Below are positions 52,706 to 63,630 of a stretch of 64,000 nucleotides of DNA, in pieces. The DNA is from Ilyonectria destructans. Taxonomy: Eukaryota; Ascomycota; Sordariomycetes; Hypocreales; Nectriaceae. The translations under genes and the position numbers were made by a program. Every line of letters starts with the position of its first letter. Position 1 is the first letter of the stretch. Where the stretch lies: contig JAHEWK010000031.1 in the NCBI GenBank assembly GCA_020740775.1, positions 310,001 to 374,000 on the forward strand. Reading direction: 5' to 3'. The notes below the pieces were generated by a model. The model was not told where the DNA came from. It searched no databases and worked only from the letters and a program-made list of their open reading frames with translations.

Positions 52706-54976
52706 TTAGTTGGTGACCGGAGGGTCCAAGGGGAAACGGTCAAGGAATTTAAAGGTCAGGAGGCCCTGCTTGAAATCAGACACAATGGTCGACAAGGAGC
52801 TGCTCGTGTAAACACCAGCACGGAGAGTCGAGATGCCGTTAGAGGTCAGAACGGAGACGGCGGACCCAACAGCTGCAATCGGCTTGCCCCAGTTGAAGCC
52901 ACTGTGAATGATCTGAGCAGGTCGGTGGAGGGGGTAGAGAGGAGAGGACGAATTCGCCGGAAAGATGGACTCGGCACCCTGGACAACGATGATACCGTCG
53001 AAGAAGCTGGCATCGGCAGCCGAGTAGGTGAAGTTAACGCCAGCAATCAGGGTCTCGGCAACGACGTTGGCAAAGACACCGAGCGTGGTGAACTCCTGGG
53101 CGAGCTCGGCGGCCTGAGTCATGGAGGCCGTGTCGTAGATGGACGCAAGAATACCGACACTGAGACCCCTGATGGTTGGCAGAGGGTTGCTGAAGATGGG
53201 AACGAGGGACGTAGTGAAGTTGGTGTAGTAAGTCGTGACTTCCGGAGGCACTGTGACACCTTCAAGGACCTGGGCTACACGGACGGCGAGATCGTGGCTG
53301 ATATAGTTGAGCTGGGTGATGAAATTCTGCTTGACGATATCGGAGGTAAGGTGAGACGTCTCGAACCGCAGGGCGTTGACCAGAATCTGCTGCTCCGGCG
53401 CAGTGAGAGAGCTCCAGACCATGTTAGGCTGCCTGTAGAAGTTGTTGAAAGTGGGAGATACCGTGCGAGTCAGCATGTCGTGCACGGTGCGGTTCGGTGC
53501 TGTAAAGAAACCATCTCCAGTTGTCTGGTTCGCTTCCATCGGGAAGTTGCCGCCCAAAGTGTTGGGTTTATACGCGGCAATGTTGGCGTGGATATAGCTC
53601 TGAGCATACCCGTCACGGTTGTTGTTGTGTGGGATGCCATTCCTCGGGCGGTTGGTTGGCGCCTGGTCGAAGTTGGGACCGTTGAACCGGTTGAGCTGAG
53701 TGTCCATGTAAGAGTAGAGACGGGCCTGGAGAACCGGGTCGTTGCTGAAGTCGATGCCGCGAACCACGTTGGAGGGCAAGAAAGACACTTGCTCAGTCTC
53801 GGCGAAGTAGTTGAGTGGGTTTTGGTTTAGCGTCATCTTGCCAAGCCAGGTGATGGGCACCATCTCGGGAGGGAGAATCTTGGTATCGTCAAGCAAGTCG
53901 AAACCATATGCGAGTTGGTTGTCTTCATCCACAATCTGGACGCCAAGCTCCCACTCTGGGTATATGCCAGCCTCAATGGCGTTGAACAAGTCTTGACGGT
54001 GCGTGTCCGAGTTCTTGCCCCCCGCTACCTGTGCCTCTTCCCAGAGGTACGAGGCCTTACCCTGCATGGATCTCCATGTGTATCTGACGAGCTTGCTTGA
54101 GCCATCGGCAGTGACAAAGCGGAAGGTATGCACACCCCAACCATCCATGTGGCGGTAAGACCGTGGGATGCCATAGCCGGCCATGGCCAACATGACCAGG
54201 TTCAGGGTCGACGGAGTCTGCGAGAAAAAATCGTAGGCTGTGTCGTGAGCAGTGGCAGCCTGAGGCATGGCGTTGTTTGGCTGAGGTTTGAGGGCGTGAA
54301 TAAGGTCAGGGAACAGGATACCGTCATTGATGAAGAAAACCGGGACGTTAATGCCGACGATATCATAGTTACCCTCGTCGGTATAGAACCGGGTCGCGAA
54401 CCCGTGAACATCGCGGGCGGTGTCAGTACTACCGCGCTCGCCGATGACGGTAGAGAACCGAACAAAAGTCGGGGTCACCTTGCCGGTCGCCGAGAGGAAG
54501 GAGGCAGCAGTGATGTTAGACCAGTCGGCATAACTGGTAAAGTTGCCGTAAACTCCGGCACCACGAGCATGGACAACACGCTCAGGGATCTGTTTAGATA
54601 TATTGCGTCAGACTTCGCGGTCGGTTGACAAGAGCCAGACAAACAAGGTAAAAGTTGGGGCAGAAAAGCAAAATCTTACACGTTCGTGGTCAAAGTGCTG
54701 CAGCTTCTGCCGCAAGATGACGTCCTCCAGTGCAGTCGGACCCCGGATGCCCGCCTTCTCGCTGATAGATTCGTCGATTCCAGCACCCCAGTCGGACGTC
54801 ATACCCGTGTTCTTGTCTTCAACCACGAACTGTGAGATGAACTGCTGGTTTCCTTGGGGGGTTCCAGCAGCCTGCCGGTTGTGCAGCTCGCCCCCTAGGA
54901 ACGGGCAGCCGCGGCCGTCGCCGCCGGCAGCCAGGGCGGACTTCAGGAAGAGGGCGGCAGGAATTAAGGATCGCAT
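52706..54976 (-). CDS. Secreted large-subunit (clade 2) catalase
   Basis: Exons 54976-54680 and 54589-52706 (GTAAGA...AACAG, phase 0) encode 726 residues, the usual size of large fungal catalases. A signal peptide is clear (MRSLIPAALFLKSALA). Catalytic His106 sits in PERVVHARGAG, the catalytic Asn in FFINDGILFPD, and the conserved block FVRFSTVIGERGSTDTARDV is intact. The proximal haem tyrosine is in ARLYSYMDTQ (R-x3-Y). The C-terminal flavodoxin-like domain (about 545-726) is present, including LSVGILASIYDTASM and FFDGIIVVQGAES. The enzyme breaks down hydrogen peroxide outside the cell. It sits alone among repeats with no lesion, so it is probably a working host gene; secreted catalases often matter for oxidative defence during plant or insect contact. 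Confidence 0.93.
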
Positions 54977-56808
54977 GACTGTCCTATCGAAATGTTCTTT
55001 GCTATGCTACACGACCAAGACAGAGTGTGAGCGCTGGCTGTTAAATTTCACAAGCAAGTTGGGTGGCCATCGGGGCGAGTTTTATACTCTCCGCCCAGGC
55101 GGTCCTCGCTCTGTAGAGTGAGAGCCATCATAGCAGCGTGGCGTTGAATTTGAGCGACCCAATCACAGTCTCTCCAGTTCACGGCTGCTGATGATCCCGA
55201 ACATCCCGGGATGCAATGACGAACCATATGTTCCACAGAACATCATTACGATGTTTTGTAAGACTGGTGTGGCTGTACGGAAGGGCTAGCTTGGAGAATG
55301 GCAAAGAGAAGAAAAATATTACGCGGCCTTGCCTACCCCAGTGGAGACACCTCTGACCGACAACAGACTTGTATGGAATGCGATATAATTAGCCTAGCGG
55401 GCCAAAGGGTACGTAACGTTCGTCTTGCTAAGTCAGAGAAAACATATCATCTGCACTAGTGATCCGCACATATCTCTATCTATTACGGCTATAATTATCG
55501 AAGCTCAAAACCCACTGCCATTTTTCGGTACTCGCCGCAGTGATCTAGCCCTCATCAGGTTGGCCAGCGGGCCGTTTGCTGGAGGAACGAGATCGTACTT
55601 AGTCTCCACAACCCCAGCGTAGCTGGAAAGGGTATTTTCGGTAGAAGAGAAGACTCGAACTCCGTATTTCCGCAACGGCCCGGCTAGCAAGCCAATGGAT
55701 GATCGTCTGCATGTCATCTGCTTACAGTGCTCCGTGGCTATGGGAAATAAACTAGCTAAGCACGAACCCTTCGATGTCCATGATGCCGTACATCCGTGAT
55801 GCTGTGGCAGCCGGAAGTCCGGAGAACACGACATTTGCGATAACGCCGAGCCGTTGTGAGAGGAGCTGGTTGTACCCACAGTCTAAGCCGCCCCAATGAA
55901 CTTCGCACAGATCTCGTACCAGCATGACAAGTTAACTTGCATATGAAAAAGAGGGAATATCCACAGCGCCATGAAAGGTCATCGTGACTTTCGGAGTCTT
56001 CGTTTCCGGGGCTGGACACGCCCGTTGTTGCGCTTAATTGTTGAGTCGTCGCATACTGATGCGCAGTCGGCCGATGCGAACAATGTCACCGCACTAGTAT
56101 TATTCCCCGGAAGGCAGATAACCGGCCCGAGTTCCAACACAAGGGCTTACGCCCGCTAAAGTCTCCAGCACTAGCAACAACGGCAGCAATAACTGCTTGA
56201 CCGGATTTTCGGAAAAGCACCTACCAACACCGAGCTTTGGCCGAGGTCGCAGGAGGAGAACCTTTCAAGAAAAAAACATTTCGGAGTGAGGACCAGCATT
56301 GGTACTGTATTATCTACAAACTACGTTAGCTCTTCGACCAGGGACAACCAGGGGAGACTGCGGCGTCATACCTATTGCGACCGAGTCCCCTTCTCCAAGA
56401 TGCTCCTGGGCGACTCTTGAGGGTATCCTGGTTCACCCGCTCGTACCCCGAGGTTTGACGTCTTTCCAATAGAAGGTGCTCTTCCCTGGTCTTGGTGGCT
56501 CACAAATAATCGGCTCCTCCTATTCGATCGGGTCTGCAGCCAGAATTCGGGGGGATCTCTCCAGAAGTGTGCAGGAGGGAAGAAGGGGGAGTTGGGTATG
56601 TAGATCGCGAGAGCCACCTCGAAGCGAGCCGAAAGCTTGAAGGTTGTGCCCTTCAATGAGCAGGTCCTGGTATGTCTTGCGGCGGTTTGCAGCACCGCGA
56701 AATCCCGCCGGTATCCACGGGTCCACGACCGCAATACCTATCCTGCACGGCTACAGTCGTTCTCAAGCCAAACACCATTCAAACCAGTCATACGCTTGAA
56801 AGGAGTAC
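54977..56808. other. Catalase promoter and long gene-poor stretch
   Basis: 55000-55430 is probably the catalase promoter. Between 55500 and 56020, minus-strand fragments such as LVRDLCEVHWGGLDCGYNQL and GVIANVVFSGLPAATASRMY are hydrophobic and coherent but stop-broken; they may be a gene relic. 56160-56808 shows only short overlapping frames. Confidence 0.4.
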
Positions 56809-57535
56809 GTGGAGGCTCTTGGTCGCCGCCATGAAGCGACTCTGAAGAAAATTGTGCAACATCAGAGAACCATCAATACCGATGATGAGTCGCCGTGTTT
56901 TGAAGAGGAACTCGATTTACGAGACCAAGGTATCCTTGACCGTGAGCTTCATGAAATTACGGAAGATCCTTTGCGGAATCCCCTCATGAGTCTCAATCTA
57001 GAATGTATTGGCGTAGCCTGTGTCCCAGAACGTCTGGTAAAAACGCAGCAGGCCACGCACTTGATAGCTATTAAAGCCCAGAGACTAATCATATGCCTTT
57101 GTAGAAACCTATCCTACTACCTTTGACGTCCAAAGTTTCGCTAAAGGTGCTCCACATGCGTCAGTCTGGCTCTGATATCCGACACTATGCTTGCTGGGCT
57201 TCGGGCGAGACCATCTAAGCCGACGGCGCGGACACCACCGACCCTTGGGGTTCCGACCGTGGGAGCCACTTCGGCATCGCCAGCTCGAGGGGTGAGTCAC
57301 AAAGCATTGCTTCCGGAGTCGGAGCACACAACATACGTGGATTACGGGATAAGTTTCGTCGTTTTGCCGAGTGGGCATTCGGGCCGCAGGGGCTAGCATC
57401 GCTAGAAGTGATTGCGTATGGAGACTTTGCCTACGGCGGCAGAGCAGGTATAAGAAACCTTTTGCTTTGCAGGAGCACTAAATGGAGGGGCAATTTACAG
57501 CTCTTGACTGAGTACGACAACAAATAGAAAAAGCT
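56809..57535 (+). pseudogene. Gene remnant, unrecognised (frame-shifted, stop-containing)
   Basis: One frame gives EALGRRHEATLKKIVQHQRT and LDLRDQGILDRELHEITEDP to about 57050. Another from 57126 gives VLHMRQSGSDIRHYACWASG, stop, then FRRFAEWAFGPQGLASLEVI and YGDFAYGGRAGIRNLLLCRS with LTEYDN. The second part resembles the end of an uncharacterised ascomycete protein type with a Y/FGDFSYGGR motif that I recall only vaguely. Stops and shifts make it non-functional. Confidence 0.35.
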
Positions 57536-57694
57536 TTTTGGCAGATATAGCAATGCATTGGAGGCCAGTCCAGTGGAATCACTGCTCGTGTACAATTGAC
57601 TCCGTCCAAGACGAGCCGGCCGCGAACAGTACTGCAAATACGAGCTTATCCCTACATATGGCTTCGAACGCTTTGACTCTAGGGCCAAGGGGCT

Positions 57695-59085
57695 TCACGG
57701 ACATCCGGGTTGACGGACATCCGGGTTGACGGACATCCGGGGTGACGGATGTCTGGGAGCCTCGAGAGGTACGTCATCCGCTGAATGGAATTGGCAGGCA
57801 AAAGGCAAGATCTGAGTGCACACGATCCCTGCAACTCCATTCTCACGATCACACCACCACCAAAGATTTGGCAACCCCGCCCAGTGCCCAGTCCCTGCTG
57901 ATCGGCCTATTGCTCCACCATTGCTCAACATAAAGGTGAGACCCCAACCCTGTGCCGGGTTTCCAGGAACTGGATCCGGCTCGGGGATAGGGTTGGTCAA
58001 ATCTGCCTTGGCCGCTGGAATAAACTGACGACCAAAGTTTGGGAAGCGAGTTACTTGGTTGCGGAACATTTCCTCAACCGTTTCCTTGCGGAGAAGCTGA
58101 ACTCCAGTACGAGGACAGGATCCGTCGTTGAGAAGCACCGCTAGAACCTCTGCGCGGAGTCAACACTGATGAGTCGCATTGCACCTTGGATTCACTTACT
58201 GCAATATTCCTGTGGTTTGGCAAACATTCCTGTACCGCCACTGTTGAAGACTCTCGACGTCTCCGACGTATCATCCGGGTTGACAACCAGAGGCTGCCGG
58301 AGCAGATGGTCTCTTGGCCTCAATATCCCATCCGGGTCTCTGCTGTATATATACGCAAGCCTCGCTCGCATGCTTTTGCTCGGAATCATCGACATATCCT
58401 TGATACCTAGTGGCTTGAAAACATACTTTTTCAAATATGCATCGAGTGTGAGCCCAGTTGCTCGTTCCAGTGCTATTCCTGCCCAGTCAACGCCGATCTA
58501 AGATGATTAGCAGTTATATATTAAATATGGTGAACGAATTCATAGTTGGACTCCACATACTCCATATTCCCAGCTTTCACCTGGTTGAAAAAGCAGCGGC
58601 AGCTTTATATCGTTAAGTCTACCAGAAAACTCATCACAACCCACTGGAAGAGCCAAATCCTTAAGCCTTTCATTAAGGAACGTATAACCAAACCCGGCAG
58701 TATGACTCAACAACATCCGGAGCGTAATGGTATTCTTTATGTCCTCCAATTTTCCATCGGCTCGCAGCACTTTCAAATCTCTCAGTTCAGGACAGAGATT
58801 CTCAAGGTGGTCTCCATCATCCAGTTTCAGGATGACTTGTTCTACAAGTTGCATACAAGCAAGGCCCGTAAGCATCTTGGTAAAAGAAGCAATCCAATAA
58901 ATGTTGTCAAGAGTCATTGGCTCAGAAGTGACAACTCCCCGCTTGCCGGCAGAGTACGCAAAAAGCTCACTGCCATCCTTGCCGATAACGACAACAGTAG
59001 CTCCCGAAATACCCATTTTCTGGTCGGAGCATGCCGCATTCACAGCCTCATGCAGCTGAGAGAGAACCTGGGTATTGAATGGCAT
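57695..59085 (-). CDS. Serine beta-lactamase-like (class C/esterase family) protein, C-terminus altered
   Basis: Three exons (59085-58561, 58497-58200, 58149-57695) join to 426 codons, all junctions GT..AG and in phase. The catalytic S-x-x-K is in WIASFTKMLTGLA, about residue 68. The downstream family blocks are present: ITLRMLLSHTAGFGYTFLN, FQPGESWEYGIGVDWAG, LKKYVFKPLGIKDMSMI and WGLTFMLSNGGAIGRSAGTG with WAGLPNLWWW. Fungal members hydrolyse esters or amides, some in lovastatin-type biosynthesis, and specific substrates are unknown. No signal peptide is seen, so it is probably cytosolic. After CTQILPFA the expected final 20-25 residues are replaced by sequence partly encoded by a 17-bp minisatellite at 57699-57760. 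The protein may still fold, since the catalytic part is complete. Confidence 0.85.
57699..57760 (+). repeat. 17-bp minisatellite (GGACATCCGGGTTGACG)
   Basis: About three and a half copies of GGACATCCGGGTTGAC with a diverged last copy. It overlaps the 3' end of the beta-lactamase-like gene and has probably displaced its native C-terminus. Confidence 0.75.
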
Positions 59086-59439
59086 GATGATTGCAAGATG
59101 GTAAAGATTCAGCTTTCGAAAACTCAGCCTGGTTACAAATGGGTATTCTGTATACCAAGCCCTGACCCACAGAGGTACATGCAGCTATTTAATACTCGCC
59201 CAAGAAGAAACTTTGATCATTTCGTTATAGTTGCAGCACCCTGGGGTGCGGAGCCGTTTGTGCGGGGCCGCGAAGCTATTGCGGAGGGCGTTGCGGGGGA
59301 GATTTCGATGCGGTTCCGCATCCGCAAATATCATCATTGGGAGTAGTTCCATCCACATGTTTCACTAACGTGTCCGCAAAGGCAGGCAGTATGGGGGAAT
59401 CTGTGCATTCCGCAGCGGTAGATGCAGACTGATCAAGGA

Positions 59440-59879
59440 GAAGCTGTTGAACGATCTCGACCGTTACATTGTGGGCCGTGAACATGGCGGCCATCATGCA
59501 GTGGGCTCGCGCCCAGGGCAAGCATATCTCGATATTCGTGGCAAAGCACGACACTGAAGCAGGAAAGCGGTTGCATGTGGAAGAGCTATGCGACGTGCTC
59601 CGCTAATGAGACAACTCACAGCTCCCAACCCCCGGGTTGTTCTATGCACAAGGGATGCCGGTAGTGGTGGCCCGGAACCAGCTTACTGGGTTGAAGCTGG
59701 TCAACGGAGCGCCCTTCAGGGCAGTCGACATCTTTCCCGACCTCGCCTGCGGCACCATTGCCCTCGCCAGCGACGTGACGCTCCACCTCGAGGATCAGGG
59801 TCGAGTTTACGCAGTTATTGCTGGGATGGAGTGTGGGAGTCCGTCAGGTGCGCTTCATTCTAAGTTAAGGAGGAAGTAG
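59440..59879 (+). pseudogene. Pif1-like helicase fragment (Helitron type)
   Basis: One plus-strand frame reads TLWAVNMAAIMQWARAQGKH, ISIFVAKHDTEAGKRLHVEE, LCDVLR, two adjacent stops (59604-59609), then DNSQLPTPGLFYAQGMPVVV, RNQLTGLKLVNGAPFRAVDI and FPDLACGTIALASDVTLHL. The second half is the C-terminal domain of Pif1-family helicases, and this form is the one carried by fungal Helitron-like elements as I recall. The walker motifs and Rep domain are missing, so it is a relic. Confidence 0.6.
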
Positions 59880-61178
59880 GAACAATGGAGCCAGGCCATT
59901 GACTCTGAATAGCTAAGTGTCACTGCGACTGGATCGAGTCGATGGCAAGACATCGGAAAGTAGAAACGGCGGTGTGGTGATACGGCTGTCGCGGAAAGGT
60001 GCTGAGGTAGATGACGTCGTCTTCGTCTTCTTCAGCCAGGCGTGAGGGTCGTGCTTGGCTGAACAGCACGTGGATGAAGATGGGGCATATCCATGAGAGC
60101 TGAGAGCACCTCGCGGCTCTTGCCCCTGTATGTCTCATCCCAGCCTGTCCTCTTTATCCAGGGCCGATGCTCTACAAACGTCAGGTGTGAATCCTCAGAG
60201 GCGGCTTGTGGGCACTGCTAAGATCCCCACGCCCTGGCCATAGACTTTCTCCCGTTCACGTACGGACTGGAGGTGGTCTTGAACTTTTTTACTATTGGCT
60301 GGGCGGACTAAGCTCCCGTTGCGATCGATGATTCAGTATTTCCGGGCCGCGCGTCAGTTGCCCACGTCTGTTGGTAGACGCACTCAGTGAGTTCGTCGAT
60401 TTGGTGACGGTTTAGGGCAGTGTCGTTGTAGGAGCAGTTATCGCTTGGAGGGAGAGGGTCAGAGTAGTATCGTTTTACAGGCTAGCCGTTCGGAACTATC
60501 TCGGAGATACTTCGTAACGTTCGAATTATCGACAGAGAGGTATACTTGCACTTGTCCCGACAGCAAATGAGGATGCGTGCCTTCGATCCGCCGCGCCGGC
60601 AAGTCTCTAGGCCGTGAAGGACTTAGATGATCTGCCCCCGACTCAGGCGGACGAACCAATCCGGCGCGAAGTCAAGTCGGGCCCGCGGGAGCTGTCGAGG
60701 CAAAGCCCAAGTCCATGGGCCGTATTCCGAGAGGGCGTTTCAGGAGCTGGAGCGATAGAGTGAGGCACCTGTTTCTTTGGGAGAATGGGTCGGTCCAGAG
60801 GACGGTCGAAACCTTGCTGTGAGGGGACCCTTGCGCGCCAATCCCCTTCGGCGAGAGACGTATCCAGCCCCCCTCTACCGTGTAAGCTAACCTTCCCGAC
60901 GAATCCCATCTCACGGAGCACAAAGGCTTCAGCCCCGTGGTGCCGCGGCCAATGGGGCCTTGTCCCGGCTGCCTTGGTCTTTCTTGTGCGACGCAAGTAG
61001 CCGTTCTGGGCGATGAGACCAACTTACAGGGTTTGGGCATTGACACATGTTCCATCCAAGTCTCTCGTCGTAATCCCGACTCCCGAACAGCCCTAGAGCA
61101 GCCGGCGGGCATCAAGTCTTCTCGGAGTCTGCCGTCTCATGTGTCCGGAAGGATGTTCATGTCACAGGCCCATCCAGC
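59880..61178. other. No gene seen
   Basis: Short overlapping frames only. A minus-strand stretch at 60643-60996 is open for 117 codons, but its composition and lack of family resemblance suggest chance. Confidence 0.45.
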
Positions 61179-61345
61179 TGTGACGGTACAAGAGCACGAA
61201 CGAGGTCGGGTGCGACTTGGGTAAAATGATTGTTTACAAGGAGAGAAAGAGATTCCTAAGGAAAGCTCTGACTTAAGCTATTTACACAAATTCATAAAGT
61301 GAGACTATTCATAAAGTATGAAAGTCACATGATCGTTCCCTCACA
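61179..61345 (+). repeat. Solo LTR, family A, with 5-bp target duplication CCAGC
   Basis: Nearly identical to 4603-4770 and in the same orientation (TGTGACGGTAC...CCCTCACA, 167 bp). CCAGC flanks both sides (61174-61178 and 61346-61350). The few differences (for example TCGGGTGCG versus TCGAGTGCG and a two-base indel) show limited divergence. Confidence 0.92.
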
Positions 61346-61350
61346 CCAGC

Positions 61351-62227
61351 CGTAACGGGGATCTTGCCACTTTGGGTTTATAGACGTGTCATCAAGGACC
61401 TGGTGTCCTAGTCAAAGTCTCACAAGGCGTCAAGTCCAGGAGCTGGAGAAAATTGCTCCTTGTTGAGAATCGAGGCTATGGGAGCCCAGGCACCAGCCTC
61501 GTCCTCCAAGTGGCAGCACCCCTATTCGGGGAGGAGGACAATGCATACGCCAGCCTCTAGACCGTTGAAGTTCCTGTCGAGAAGGACCAAGGGTCCACTG
61601 ATATGGCCACATGCAGCGCACGTCGGTAGCATTACATCAAGTCGAAAGATGTTCCTGCGCCGTCAGCGGCCCTGCAGAGACCCAAGAGCTATCTCTCCGG
61701 AAACATTCCGTGCACGTGGCCCACTCTCCTCTCAAACTCGAGAGGCTTGTTGGCTGAACCCGGGTATCGGAACCTCTCGCTCTCTATTCGGGGAGGTTTA
61801 TTTTTCCTCTCACCGCCTAGCCTCTGTTTGTGCCGTCCCGGGATGCTAACTATGGCGTAGCCAAGAGTCGCATTTGGTCGGTGGCCTGCGAGAGGGCCAC
61901 TGCGTATTTCATCATCCCTAGCCCCTCGCTGAAGAACCCCCCCGCGAATCGTTGCTTCTGATGCCAAGAGTCGCTAGACTGAACCCCTCGAGAACCCTCC
62001 CATACCTTCTCTTCTTGCAAATCGCCCTCCAACCCTGCCTTTCCCCGTCACTCTGCTGCCTCTCTCTGTTGTGATTGAGAAAACAACAGACAGCACCGAG
62101 CCCTGTTCTGACTTCATTGGCAAAAGGTCTCCGGTAGTCGAGTCGCTTATTGCCTGGTTCCCCCAGCTCCCCAAACAGCACACTTTCGACCAGACCAACC
62201 ATCGCCACCTGGGCAACTAGATCCTAG
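61351..62227 (+). promoter_or_regulatory. Upstream region and CT-rich leader of the bZIP gene
   Basis: The last 250 bp are rich in CT tracts (CCCTCCCATACC, TCTCTTCTTGC, CTGCCTCTCTC), as in fungal leaders. No other gene is seen. The solo LTR lies about 880 bp upstream of the start and could influence expression. Confidence 0.4.
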
Positions 62228-63373
62228 ATGTCAGTCTTTGTACAGTCTTATCCGCCTCTGGTGGGGGATCTCCCGTTCGGCACCTACCTGGATGCGATAG
62301 CCACGACACCATACTCAGGATGCTTCATGTCTTCCCCATCCTATCCAATAAAAACCATTTCCCCCAACTCTCGAAACAACGTGACATGTCAGCCGATGTC
62401 GAACCTGGCAGCCGATATCTCATTCTTTGAGGAAGCGATAGGCAACTCCTCAATGCCGATAAAATTAGGCCTCGGCTTTCCACGAACGACGTCCCAGTTC
62501 ATGGCTGCATCGCAAACCTTTGAGGGCTGTGAGCCCCCACAGAGAATATTGCCAACCGTGGAGGGCGACGAAAAACCGCCTCGCCGGCCCCGAAACCGAA
62601 GGCAGTCGCAGGCAAGTTTAAGCCTTTCGGGACCCAGTGTTCCTAGGCTCATTGCCGAGTCACCGAAACCAAAGAAACGTGGTCGGAAACCCAAAAGTGA
62701 ACTGAAAGAACCTGGAAAAGCACGCCGAAAAGAGAGGCTCGACGATGAGGAGTTTCCCAAGGACCCCCGCCGACAACACATACATGAACGTAACAGAATC
62801 GCTGCAGCTAAATTTCGTCTACAAAAACGCGATAAGGCGTCAGCCCTTGCCTCCCTCGAGCAGGCCATGGAGGATCAAAACCGGTATCTCTCGACATATT
62901 TTGACTCCCTGACTGCTGAGATTTACCACCTGAAGATGCAACTATTGCAGCATACTGATTGCAACTGCGTTCTCATTCAGAAATACATTGCAAATGAGGC
63001 GAAGAAGTCAGTGGATAGCCTCTTATCTTGCTCTTCGGCGTTTCAGCTAGACGGCGATTTGACGAGTCCCTACCAAAGGGGCTCAAGCGGCAGCGGGAGT
63101 AACCTAACAGAGTTGTGGAATTTACCAACTCCAAAGATGGAAGGTATTCCGCCGACATGGACCGACCCCTTTCAGCAAGGCTCCAAATCATCAGAGGTTG
63201 CGAAGGACATGTTTGACTTACCACTAGAGCCGTTCCAAAAAGCCGGGGGCAGCCAGCCCATTGCGAGCATGTCACCTCTTTCTGGATGTGAACCAGGGAT
63301 CTTTGTTAGCATGGGACCACAGCCTCAGCAAGCGAACGGGATGGCATGGGACTCTCACTGGGAATTTCGATGA
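62228..63373 (+). CDS. bZIP transcription factor, Atf/CREB type
   Basis: A 381-residue single exon starting MSVFVQSYPP. The basic region lies at residues 181-203 with the signature NRIAAAKFRLQKR (N-x2-A-A-x-K-x-R), followed by a zipper with hydrophobic heptads through about residue 240 (ASLEQAMEDQNRYLSTYFDS, LKMQLLQHTDCNC). This spacing and the C-x-C after the zipper recall the Atf1/CREB stress-response class. An AT-hook-like KKRGRKPKS at 149-157 could aid minor-groove binding. The flanks are disordered, with Pro/Ser-rich and C-terminal Gln/Trp motifs (SPLSGCEPG, WDSHWEFR). It acts in the nucleus, probably in stress or virulence gene control; the target set is unknown. The frame is intact. 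Confidence 0.85.
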   Translation: MSVFVQSYPPLVGDLPFGTYLDAIATTPYSGCFMSSPSYPIKTISPNSRNNVTCQPMSNLAADISFFEEAIGNSSMPIKLGLGFPRTTSQFMAASQTFEGCEPPQRILPTVEGDEKPPRRPRNRRQSQASLSLSGPSVPRLIAESPKPKKRGRKPKSELKEPGKARRKERLDDEEFPKDPRRQHIHERNRIAAAKFRLQKRDKASALASLEQAMEDQNRYLSTYFDSLTAEIYHLKMQLLQHTDCNCVLIQKYIANEAKKSVDSLLSCSSAFQLDGDLTSPYQRGSSGSGSNLTELWNLPTPKMEGIPPTWTDPFQQGSKSSEVAKDMFDLPLEPFQKAGGSQPIASMSPLSGCEPGIFVSMGPQPQQANGMAWDSHWEFR

Positions 63374-63455
63374 CATCGGTAATCCAAATGCTAAGGAGCA
63401 AGAAGCATTTGCAAGACAAAAACTAGACATCAATAAATAGACCTTTATTGCATTG

Positions 63456-63630
63456 TGTCAGATACGTCAGAGGCGAAAGTTGCCACCTATTGCCACCTAT
63501 TGCCACGAGGCTTAGCAATCAGCTTCTAGCTGATTCTATACAGAAGAGAAAGGGTATATAAAGCTTGCCCTGAAACCTCAAGATATAGAGGCAAGATAAT
63601 ACACAATTTTTTTCACCCTAATATTTGACA
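63456..63630 (+). repeat. Solo LTR, family B, with 5-bp target duplication CATTG
   Basis: Matches 25580-25764 from TGTCAGATACG to ATATTTGACA, with CATTG at 63451-63455 and 63631-63635. It contains one fewer copy of the CACCTATTGC unit. It lies 82 bp downstream of the bZIP stop codon, so it is probably in that gene's 3' region. Confidence 0.92.

Noticed and set aside
52637..53830. A 397-aa plus-strand frame rich in Val, Glu and Gly
   Set aside because: It is antisense to the catalase exon; long antisense frames are common opposite GC-rich coding sequence.
58546..59346. A 266-aa plus-strand frame over the beta-lactamase-like gene
   Set aside because: Antisense to exon 1 with S-x-x-K and other family blocks; the plus frame has no domain.
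60643..60996. A 117-aa minus-strand gene
   Set aside because: No start context, no splice logic and no family resemblance; consistent with a chance open frame in GC-rich DNA.
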